Positions 52,321-61,717 of a stretch of 64,000 bases of DNA are shown here, one piece after another. The notes beneath the pieces are model-generated. The model saw only the letters and a list, made by a program, of their open reading frames with translations. It made no database searches and was not told where the DNA came from. Position 1 is the stretch's first letter; each line of letters opens with the position of its first letter. The stretch lies in contig NC_050738.1 of assembly GCF_014529535.1 (NCBI RefSeq), positions 124,001 through 188,000 on the forward strand, given 5' to 3'. Made by a program: the position numbers and the translations under genes. The stretch is from Bradysia coprophila (lineage: Eukaryota > Arthropoda > Insecta > Diptera > Sciaridae).

Positions 52321-52683
52321 AGTTTGAACAGCTCTTAGAAAACTGAGCAGTTTATGAAAATTTCATTAAACTGTTCACTTTTCTCAGAGCTGGTCGAACC
52401 AATGAACGTCAACACTTTCATTGGGTCGAACGACTACAACGACTACAACCAAAACTAATTTATATTTAAAGTTAACACATTCATGGTCGTTATTGCGGTT
52501 GTACATTTTTCTGATGAAAAGATATCATCAAAAATGAAATACGAGACACGCAAATGTAGGCTACAAGTTTAGCTAAGTACCGATGCCTATTTGGTTTCGA
52601 CTCACAAAACAGTTTTCCTTTTTAAAAGTAAAACATTTTTGCGGGCTTTAATGGTTTTACTTTTTCAAAAAACGATTTTGGTT

Positions 52684-53085
52684 TAAGAGGAATCACCACT
52701 TGGCTAAATTGTAGCCTACATTTCTGCGTTTTTTATTATTTGATCGGCGATTTCTTTAAAAAGAAAAAGTTTTTCAAAAATGTGGAACCATTATTATCTG
52801 TAAAAGTATGTTAGCTTTAAATGAAAAATATTTTTTTTAGCTATAGTTTTATGTGCTCCGAGAAAATCGTGCTGATTATGCAAATTTGGGTAATCTGCAC
52901 GATTTTCTCGGTGCACATAAAACCTATGGCTAAAAAAATATTTTTCATTTAAAGCTAACATACTTTTACAGAAAATAATGGTTCCACATTTTTGAAAAAC
53001 TTTTTCTTTTTAAAGATATCGCCGATCAAATAATAAAAAACCCAGAAATGTAGGCTACAATTTAGCCAAGTGGTGATTCCTCTTA
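52684..53085. repeat. Long hairpin, 189-bp arms, 24-bp loop
   Basis: The left arm 52684-52872 and right arm 52897-53085 are inverted copies with about seven mismatches by eye. They run from TAAGAGGAATCACCACTTGG to the inner GAGAAAATCGTGC. If transcribed, it would fold into a nearly perfect RNA duplex. It is part of the composite foldback region. Confidence 0.9.
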
Positions 53086-53773
53086 ATGAAATCATCAAAA
53101 AGCAAATATTTTTCCGCCTAAATGTATACTATAAATTGTGTCCTCTTGATAATTCAATCTTCCGGCCGGGCTTCACTATTTTATGCTGAGTCAATCCTTT
53201 TCCCGTATTTCCACACATACTCAAATGAAAGTGGTTATATATGTCGATTTGTAGATGTCGACCCGATGGAGTACTTTCTGTCGGGTGTTATTGTTGGAAA
53301 CACCCTTTAAGACATACTTCTTGGAGAAAATATCTTCCAGAAATAATCTCCACTTTCAATTATTCATTTTCAGTCAAAATGTTTGTTCTGAATATTTTTT
53401 TGTTCTACAGCTCTCTAACCACCTACGAAATGTATCCGTTTGGAAATGGAACTTACAGTCAATATAGAATGAGTGATCAGGAAGGTGAGTAAGTAACTAT
53501 AGTTGAAGGATTCGACGAGCCCTCGAATTTGTGGTATTTTAGTAATCATCTGTGACTTTCGGCACATCTGTACCAGAACGGTAGATATTTTATTGAGCAA
53601 CAAATCTATATCTTTAGCTAAGCTTGAAGCCTCAATTTTTTTAAGTAGTCTTGCACTTCGATTTGAAGTGGATTCAGGTGCACCGTGATTCCATTGAAGT
53701 TCATAGTTATCAAAAACCGTTTTTTCTTTTTTTTCATTTTTCTTTTATTCTAAATCGCATATTATGTACAACA

Positions 53774-56772
53774 TCACTGTTCACCATTCAATCTATTCAC
53801 AAAAAGGTATTCCATTAACGTTCTATTACTTAATAACACAGATTCAATTAGTTTGTAACTGCCAAGCGTATTAGCCTTGGTGCCTTGACACATCTGATAC
53901 TGCGATTCTTCCAAATTTCTATCACAATTAATCGGATGAAAAACGTGTATCAATGTATCATCGGGCGAACGAAACACCGACAACATCTTTGGTTTAACAC
54001 TTTCATAATTCAACGCAATCGATGGTTCGTCATTGCCCTCAGCGGTATTTAATAGCTGCGATGGTTGATTTTGATTCAATTTTATTATACGCTCCAATAG
54101 TTTAACATCCTCTAAGCCCCAACCGGTGATATCCGTATTGAAACCATTGATGGCCGGATTTAGAATATCCGATTTGTATATGGCACATATACCGAAGCCG
54201 AATTGGCGAAAGAATCCAGACTCGTAGCCGAGAACATCGTTGTCGTTGTTGTTACCGATAGCATTTAAATGTTGCATTCGGTTGGGGTCGTACTGGCTAA
54301 ACACAATCGGAAAATAGACTTGACGATGCAGCATGGTGTTCATTCGGACATGGTCCAACGTTGCCGTCTGGAAGGTCATGTCCACATCGATAAATAAAAT
54401 GATGTCATTGTCATTGATGTACGACGATCTAGCTGCATAGTCCAGCGCTTTTCCACGAGAGAAATTTCCACTCAACGAAATATGGTTGAGGACTGCCGTT
54501 GGGAAATTTGCTTTCACTTCCGATAATTCGTTTAAAAAAGGCTGTAAATCGGACGGCTCATCGAAGAATACCGTCAGCAGTTCCGCATTGGCGTTGGATG
54601 TACGAAGACATGTCTGTAATTAGGAAGATTGTAGTAAGCAGATAGGTGAGACACAAAATCAGTTACGCTTCCTATACCTCTTCGTAATTCCTTAGGAATC
54701 GTTGAAAAGTGGTAAACCGACCAGCAATGGCCATCACAAAGACGATTTTATCATTGTTCAAATTGTCTCGCTTCTTAGTTTCTGTTGCCCCTCCCATTAT
54801 GGATATTCGACCAAGACCAGTGTTCCACAAATCTTTTACTTTCGACGACAACGACAACAGGTCATTTTCTGCTGATAAAAGAAGGCACAAACAACAAAAT
54901 CAGAACTCTGTGCTAGTATGTGGCACTGTGGCAGCCACTGAGGCTGTGGCACCACATTTACAAAGTGAATCGGAGTCGACTCACCTTTTGTTCTACCTTT
55001 TTCACTCTCAGTATCGCCTTGAATTTCGCGTACAACCAAGTCCGTGAACGCTCGTTGAATGTACAAGTGCCTGCGAACGGGTACGGTCATTTTCTTGCCA
55101 CGATACTTCTTGTATATCAGTAACAAGTCCAATATCAAATCATGGCCGTACATAACGTTAACGCGAGAATATCCGTACAACAATTCGCGAAATTCAATTA
55201 CTCGGCCGCGTTGCCTTGAAAAATTATTTATGCTGTCCATGACTTCGGTCACGACATCGTCCAGACCTTCCTTGAATGATGATTCGATTTTCTTTTTCGG
55301 ATTCGCTTGTTCAGCCGAATACATACTACGACCGATGAAGTTCCAGTACTGTATGTCTGACATCACTTCCGGCGTGCACTTATTCAGCGCTGGAGTTACA
55401 CCTGGAAGCATTTTTGTGAAAGGACTTTTTCCCAATTTTTCAATCTCTCTTACCCAAAATGTCATGATCTCCCAAATAATGTTCACTCTCCGCTCCGAAT
55501 GGAAAAATGGACACACCGGATGTTAGGACATTTTCATTCGGTTTCAGGTTCATGGCAATTTCCATTTTGGCAATGTCGCGATGTAATGATAAGGCCTCTT
55601 GACGCATGTCTTGTATACGCAAACCCTGCATGTACGAATGTAGGCGATACATGAGCGGTGCTTTCTTCACCGGATGCAATGTTATTGCGTTGTGAATTTC
55701 CTTCGATTTCAAGTTTCCGGTAAAGGCGAACTTTCCGCTAGAGTTGTGATGTAAAATCGACTGCATCTGAGAGAAGGGACAATGATCTGATAACGGACGA
55801 AGGGGCAGAAAAGTTCCAAATATTTACCTCATAATTCCATGTGCACGGAATTCCAGCATATTTCTGAACACAACGTCCAATTTCGACGTCTTCGTGAGTA
55901 CTGTACAAATTTTTTAAACACGTAGGAATGTGCGGAGCCACTCGTCGTAGAGTTTCTCTGCTGAGTATTACACCAGGACCGCCCATACAAAAGTTCTCGT
56001 CATACTCTAATGACAAAAGTCCGAATTCTTCAGTGTTTCCTTTACCCGCTTGTCCTGAAATGAAGAGGAGGATGAAGATTTCATCTTTTGACAGAATTTT
56101 CCGTCTAATTTTACCAATAAACTGAGGCTTCGAACTATCAATTGATCTAAGGAAACGCTCCAGTTTCCACGTACTGATATAAACATCGTCGTCTGTTCTC
56201 ATGAACCATTCAAATTTGTCTATGAAATGTTCGTACATGTAATGCAGCATCATAAATGATTTCTTCTGAGGCGGATACCTATCGTCAACTCCTTTCAATG
56301 CGACAACAGGTAGGACTGAAAATTCAATTTTCTTATTCAAATGAACATGAAGCGCGCGCACCTTGCACACTTACTTTCCGAATAAGATTTTTCCGAACTG
56401 AAAAACGCAATCTTCCCGGGAACTTCTTTGCCCCACGTATGGTACACAGCATTTGCACGCCCTTCCAGAAAATTTTTTGCCGTCATAACGCCAACAAAAA
56501 TGAAATTGGTTTGGGAATTTTCGATGGTCTCATTGGGCTTTAGGTCGATAATTTCGAAGGGATCTGAAAGAAAATTAAATTTTTTTTGTGTTCATTTCGT
56601 GCCGGCACATCAGCATATCAGCATAAAACATACTCCTGTTCATCATGTCCGGTTTGAAGCTGCATTTCTTTACTATTTCTAAAGCCCGGTAATTACGAAT
56701 GACAAAACCGCAGCATATACCGATAACGATTCCATACGCCAGAAAGATGTTGGCTTTGCAGATGGCGATCAT
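53774..56772 (-). CDS. Chondroitin sulfate synthase (CHSY1-type)
   Basis: This Golgi type II membrane enzyme polymerises chondroitin by adding glucuronate and N-acetylgalactosamine alternately. Minus-strand exons: 56634-56772, 56375-56563, 56115-56315, 55828-56054, 55454-55766, 54985-55401, 54678-54871, 53774-54613; 839 residues against about 800 in vertebrate CHSY1. A transmembrane anchor lies at about residues 6-26. The first, fringe-like domain has FVGVMTAKNFLEGRA, the metal-binding RTDDDVY (about 151-153), CMGGPGVILSRETLRRV and HEDVEIGRCV. The second domain has FIDVDMTF (DVD about 636-638), GYESGFFRQFGFGI and TGWGLEDVKL (about 725). Both catalytic regions are intact. It resembles Drosophila CG9220, cited from memory. 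The exon 3 to exon 4 intron (56055-56114) is open in frame, but the spliced QFIGQAGKGN junction is the conserved one. Confidence 0.94.
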
Positions 56773-58205
56773 GATGAGAATCTGGAATTTGGGAGAGTTA
56801 CGTTTTAGTGTCCATTCAGAAAGCAGAAAAAATTATTGCAGGTCAGGTCCTTGAATCGAAATTCTGGTAGAATAATTTAATTTCTTGCTGTGGAGGTAAC
56901 TACTACTCTCGATAATCATATCAAGGGAGAAACGCGTAATAAGAAAATTGGAAAATTCAAATTTTTTACCAAGAACTGTTCGTCACTCGAAACAGATCAG
57001 TCGGCAGTATCTCAAAGCTGATTGCTATATATAGAGGCCGGGTTTTTGTTGATATTAAGTCACCTGAAAATGTAATTAATTTTCCGCTCATCTACAGCAT
57101 TTTAATATCAAAAATCGTGTGGCAACTGTGAAATGATTGTTTCGCCAATGAAAATTACATCTGGCATGATATATGCGAACGTTATTCACATTAATCATAA
57201 TGTTCTCTCCGTTCAACAATTCGCAATTAAATTCCACACATGTTACCAGTGTCTTATAGAGTCAAGATTAGTGATTTTGTATTAGCCAACGACGTTACAT
57301 GTTTCTTAAGTGTAATTTGCGTAATGCATTTAACCGTGATCCGTAATCACTTTTAGTCTCATTACCTATCGTAATGCAAAGACGATTTAAAGACCTAAGC
57401 ACAACAAAAAAATTATTTATTTTCTTACACATAAACCAGCAACAGAATACCCACCACGCACACAGCTTGCATACGATCGAATGACAGCAATTTATTTTCA
57501 TCGCTTTTGAATTATTATTCAAACATTCGCCACGAGACATTATATAGACACTTTGAAACCAATCAATCGATTAATTAATTAGTTTGTTTATCAGTTTTGT
57601 TTTGTCAGTCCAATATTGTGTTTGATCTAATAAATTAATTCAATCAGCACATCAACAATGCATTTACATCACTCCTTGCGATATTTGATCCTCACATTTA
57701 CGACAAATTAATATTCAAGAATTTTTGGTTTTTTGGTTTTGGTTCAAGGTTTTAAAGAGCTTTTGAAGCTTGTTTCGAGATCTGAGGACCAGGACCTATC
57801 TAGACATTATACAAAACACCAATGGGTCCGATTCTGCTGGAGTCGTTTTTTTAAAGAATCTCTCTAAATCTTTTACTTCATTTGTTGAACAAATTGTCTT
57901 GTGTTTAATACATAATCTTATACTTCAATAGTCGTGAACATACATTTCACTAAAAATTTAAGAGGACACTAGTTGGAGCCTATTTTGTCATGATAACAGA
58001 TGACAAGCCGTTTAAAAAAGCGGTAATGCTTTTGGTTGAGATCCAATCAGTTCAACGTTCGAATACAAATTTTGTATTAAGTTTAGCGACGGATTGAGTT
58101 CGCATTTCCATTTTATGAAAAGTTCGTCACTCGTCAGCAATCGGAGAAATATGTGAGATGTGCGTCAGATGAGGCGACATAACTACACGGTCAATATCGT
58201 CAGGA
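56773..58205. other. Intergenic DNA between CHSY and the palindrome array
   Basis: Contains the promoter of the chondroitin synthase gene. A CTTTTACTTCATTTGTTGAAC word near 57870-57892 is the complement of the dispersed motif at about 377-398. No gene is supported. Confidence 0.4.
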
Positions 58206-58554
58206 ACGATATTATCGTTTTTTAGACGATGGTATCGTCTAAAAAACGATAGTATCGTTTTTTGGACGATAGTATCGTTTTTTAGACGATACTATCGTCT
58301 AAAAAACGATATTATCGTCCAAAATATTTCATCCAGGACGATAATATCGTCTAAAATTATAAATTTTAAAATATTTTCAGGACGATATTATCGTTTTCTT
58401 GACGATATTATCGTTTAAAAAAACGATAATATCTTTTTTAAACGATAATATCGTTTTTTTGGACGATACTATCGTTTTTTTGATGATATTATCGTTTTTT
58501 TGGACGATACTATCGTCTAAAAACGATATTATCGTCTAAAAACGATATTATCGT
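58206..58554. repeat. Array of 16 ACGATANTATCGT palindromes on a 20-bp pitch
   Basis: The 13-bp palindrome ACGATA-N-TATCGT occurs sixteen times with few substitutions. Copies start at 58206, 58226, 58246, 58266, 58286, 58306, 58338, 58382, 58402, 58423, 58442, 58463, 58483, 58504, 58523 and 58542. Spacing is exactly 20 bp for the first six and 19-21 bp in the last nine, with two larger gaps between. The central base varies freely (T, G, A, C) while the arms are conserved. Linkers are T- or A-rich (TTTTTTAG, CTAAAAA). No terminal repeats or target duplication were found. The array lies 520-870 bp upstream of the secreted orphan gene. Confidence 0.9.
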
Positions 58555-59077
58555 CTAAAAACTGCAAGGATCGATCGAGAATCGACTGAAAAACTAGAAA
58601 ATCGTGCAAATAGCAAAATGAATGGGAAACGAACAGGAATTAAAATGATTAGATGATGATAGGTATAAAACGGGAAGCGAATCGCGATCTTGAACTGTAA
58701 TTGTGATCAAACGAAATTTTCGGTCGCTTCGCTCGCGATTTCAGATTTTAAAACATCGTTCATCGATTTTCTTCACTTTCGAAACGTTGAAATGCTTTAG
58801 TCAATATACTTTCCCACAAAATAGAAGGATTTCTAAAGAATGCAAGCTCAAAATTTGCGTCACAAGTCACCTTGTTCTGGTATCACTGTTTGTGTAATCT
58901 AAGGCCAAATGTTTTGCTTTTGATATTATTATGACCTGATGAGCCTGCAGAATATTGATAACAAAATTCAGTAGCAATTTCCGCCTGCAATCACAGTCGC
59001 AATTAGCATAGCAAGTGAATCATAAAACTTGGATTCTACAGTTAGTTCACCAGTTTCCATTACAGTAGAAGGTGAAA

Positions 59078-60370
59078 ATGATTCGCATCAAATTAATTCA
59101 TTTAACATTGATTTTATGGTGTTGTGTGCTTTACGCCAAAACAGGGGTTGAATGCCTCCACGATAATGGTGCCCCTGTAATTCGGCATAAAAGATTGTTA
59201 AGTGAGACGACGAGTGACAAAGATTTATTGAAAGGATTGGTGTTGGAAGCCCTAGAATTGGAAAATGATTTCATTGAATTGAATAAATCGAGTAACATGA
59301 CGGCACTGTACCAAAGTTTGCTCGACAGAGTTCAACGTGTAAGATTAAGTGAAAAAAACGATGACAATGAACGAGCACGGTCACAGCTGCTATTAATTCT
59401 ACGAAATAGACTCATCGATTTAGAGAAGGAGGATAGTCTTATCGTAGATCTGGATGCATATGTCAATCTTGTAATTTCGAACATCGAACGTAGAAATCGA
59501 ATGATTCCAGCGATTACAGGCGTTAACGATGTGGATTTGGAAAACAGTTTGAACCAACTTCGGTTCAGAGCTAACGGAAACTTTATACTCAACGAATATC
59601 AACACTACATGGAAGGGTTTCGATTGACTTACTTTCCATATGCTGCGTGCTATCTAGAATCGCTAAGTGTACCGAACTCACCAACAGCCTACGGTAATTT
59701 GACGGACATGACTTCATCTGTCAATGCCCGTTTAAACGAATCAAAACGATACATTGAGGATATAAAAGAGAGAGATGTAATCTACGTGGAAGGTAGAAAA
59801 CGAGAAGATGCTTTTTACACATGGAAGAATTCGGATGTTCGTGACAAGATTCGTCAACTATTCAAAGGGGAAAAAATCACATTGCTAGCTGATGTAAAGA
59901 CAGCTGCAAAACAATTGAACGCACTGAAATTCAGTAAGCTTGACTTCGTATTTCGATCGTCCAATCGAACCGTTAAAAATCAATTGAACAATGCTTTAAA
60001 ATCGTTTGGAATAAATCTCAAGCATAGCGGCCTGTCAACATTTCGATACAACAACCACTTTTACCAATTGACAAGCACACCAATGCTGATATTTTTTAGT
60101 TACGAAAAAACTCGTCCACAGCTCACAGTTCCAGTTCATCGCAATGGTGTCTACACCAAATTAAGCGAAAACCGTCCGGTGCTAAGTCCGTACACTGAGT
60201 GGCAGCTGCGATTAACAAGTATGCTCCAAGAACGTTTTCAAAGATTGACACCATTCGAGGAACTTGACATTGATATCGAATTACATGGCAGCGGAGCTTA
60301 TGTGGAAGATGATCTTTCGATGTGCGAAGAGGAAAAAGTGTCTAAATTTTACACAAAAATGGAAAATTAG
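59078..60370 (+). CDS. Intronless secreted protein of unknown family
   Basis: A single open exon encodes 430 residues, starting MIRIKLIHLTLILWCCVLYA, a signal peptide of about 20 residues. I chose the ATG at 59078 because the hydrophobic core follows it directly. I do not recognise the family. The mature protein is hydrophilic and probably helix-rich, with runs such as KDLLKGLVLEALELENDFIE and ERARSQLLLILRNRLIDLEK. It has potential N-glycosylation sites (NKSS, NMTA, NLTD, NESK). Cysteines are few: one near the signal cleavage site, one mid-protein (YAACYL), one near the end (SMCEEE). No membrane segment follows the signal. Unbroken length, signal peptide and insect-like codon use argue for a real gene. 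It could be a lineage-specific extracellular protein, a retrocopy or an acquired gene; the sequence alone does not decide. Confidence 0.8.
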   Translation: MIRIKLIHLTLILWCCVLYAKTGVECLHDNGAPVIRHKRLLSETTSDKDLLKGLVLEALELENDFIELNKSSNMTALYQSLLDRVQRVRLSEKNDDNERARSQLLLILRNRLIDLEKEDSLIVDLDAYVNLVISNIERRNRMIPAITGVNDVDLENSLNQLRFRANGNFILNEYQHYMEGFRLTYFPYAACYLESLSVPNSPTAYGNLTDMTSSVNARLNESKRYIEDIKERDVIYVEGRKREDAFYTWKNSDVRDKIRQLFKGEKITLLADVKTAAKQLNALKFSKLDFVFRSSNRTVKNQLNNALKSFGINLKHSGLSTFRYNNHFYQLTSTPMLIFFSYEKTRPQLTVPVHRNGVYTKLSENRPVLSPYTEWQLRLTSMLQERFQRLTPFEELDIDIELHGSGAYVEDDLSMCEEEKVSKFYTKMEN

Positions 60371-60969
60371 TTAAAAAAAAGCTGTACAGTTGAACAAAAC
60401 GCAAGTTTCATAGCACTGCTCTTAGCATTAACATAGAAAATATTTGGAGTCCCGATGGTTGCATTTCTTTCGTTAAGAGTTCTTAGTTCTTAGAGTGAGT
60501 CAAAGCACACAACACATTGACTTTTTGACGTATGTCTGTTAATGCCAGGAGCAGTGCTATGACAGTTTTGTTTGGTAAAATTAGACAAATAAAATTGTAT
60601 CACACAAAATGTGTGGAAGGATGATCTTGCCAGTATGAAACAGTAAGAATAACTTCTTCCTTTCTTCTTCGCTGCTAGCCTTCGATTACAATTAATATTC
60701 TAAGCGCACCTCAAGCAAAAGTGATCATAGTCGACAGTTTGCTTCATAGAAAATTTAATTCAAATAGTCTCTGGTCCCTTGGAGTAAGATTAACATTTGC
60801 ATATTAGTTATTTGCTGTGATCCAATGAGTCCAGACGACCAGACTAGGTATGGCAAAACGTCACAGAGGAGAACCTATAGTCCTCTTTTATTGCTTTGAC
60901 CATTGACGCGTAGACTGAATTAGTTCTATGGCTAAGCAGTGCAGCGCGTTGGACTAAGTTTACAGCGGC

Positions 60970-61717
60970 ATTCTTTTGAAAAACAGCCTACCGAAATCGG
61001 ACGCATTTTCCAGTGGACTTTTTTATATGTGCCTAGAAAGGTATTCGACCCTAGAAGCCAAAACCACTTTCAAAAAAATTGTTTGAAGTTTGTGTGGCTG
61101 GTGAAAGGTGATCAGAATCCGAAAACTTGCACTTTTCTTACAAAAAATTCTCCAGTTACGCGAGCCGTACAGGGTCGTGTGGGGTGTCATTAGAAAGGTA
61201 ATCACATGTACTATTGAGCCGAAATAGAAGTTGAAATGTTTGGGTGTACATATTTCATCATAGATCATACATCATAGAAACTTCATAAGATTTCTATTCG
61301 GCCCAAAAGCACATTAAATTACCTTTCAAATGATACCCCACACGACCATGTACGTTTTGTGTACCTCGAGAAATTTCAGTAAGAACAGTGTAGGTCTTCG
61401 GTTGAAAACTTCAACTGCACATATTTCAATGTGTCAATGAATTTTAAACTCAATAAGTCCCTATTCGGCTCAATAGTACATGTGATTACCTTTCTAATGA
61501 CACCCCACACGACCCTGTACGGCTCGCGTAACTGCAGAGTTTTTTGTAAGAAAAGTGCAAGTTTTCGGCTTTTGATCACCTTTCACCAGTCACAAAAGCT
61601 TCGAAGAATTTTTTTGAAAGTGGTTTTGGCTTCTAGGGTCGAATACCTTTCTAGGCACATATAAAAAAGTCCACTGGAAAATGCGTCCGATTTCGGTAGG
61701 CTGTTTTTCAAAAGAAT
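60970..61717. mobile_element. Foldback element with internally duplicated units
   Basis: The left end ATTCTTTTGAAAAACAGCCT is mirrored by AGGCTGTTTTTCAAAAGAAT at the right. Arms of roughly 250 bp are inverted copies (CCTAGAAGCCAAAACCACTT against AAGTGGTTTTGGCTTCTAGG). Between them a second, diverged unit repeats part of the right arm in direct orientation (ACCTTTCAAATGATACCCCA against ACCTTTCTAATGACACCCCA). A truncated relative lies at 18700-19130. No target-site duplication was recognised. Confidence 0.8.

Larger units (their letters stand above)
51040..53140. mobile_element. Composite foldback region, TAGCCTACATTT family
   Basis: The outer ends are inverted: GTAGCCTACATTTAAGCGGA with TTTTTGATGATTTCT at the left, and AATCATCAAAAAGCAAAT with TTCCGCCTAAATGTATAC at the right. 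Between them lie at least two nested inverted units. One (about 51150-51565) is bounded by TAAGAGGCACCGGTACTTTG and its complement; the other is at 52684-53085. A hAT-type MITE (51753-52320) is inserted in the middle. The arrangement suggests repeated insertion of a family into its own copies. Confidence 0.65.

Noticed and set aside
57295-57540. 82-codon minus-strand reading with a Cys/Trp-rich stretch
   Set aside because: No recognisable domain or splice partners, in AT-rich intergenic DNA.
58206-58554. Interpretation of the palindrome array as CRISPR
   Set aside because: The linkers are short, low-complexity and not unique spacers, and the DNA is from an animal nucleus.
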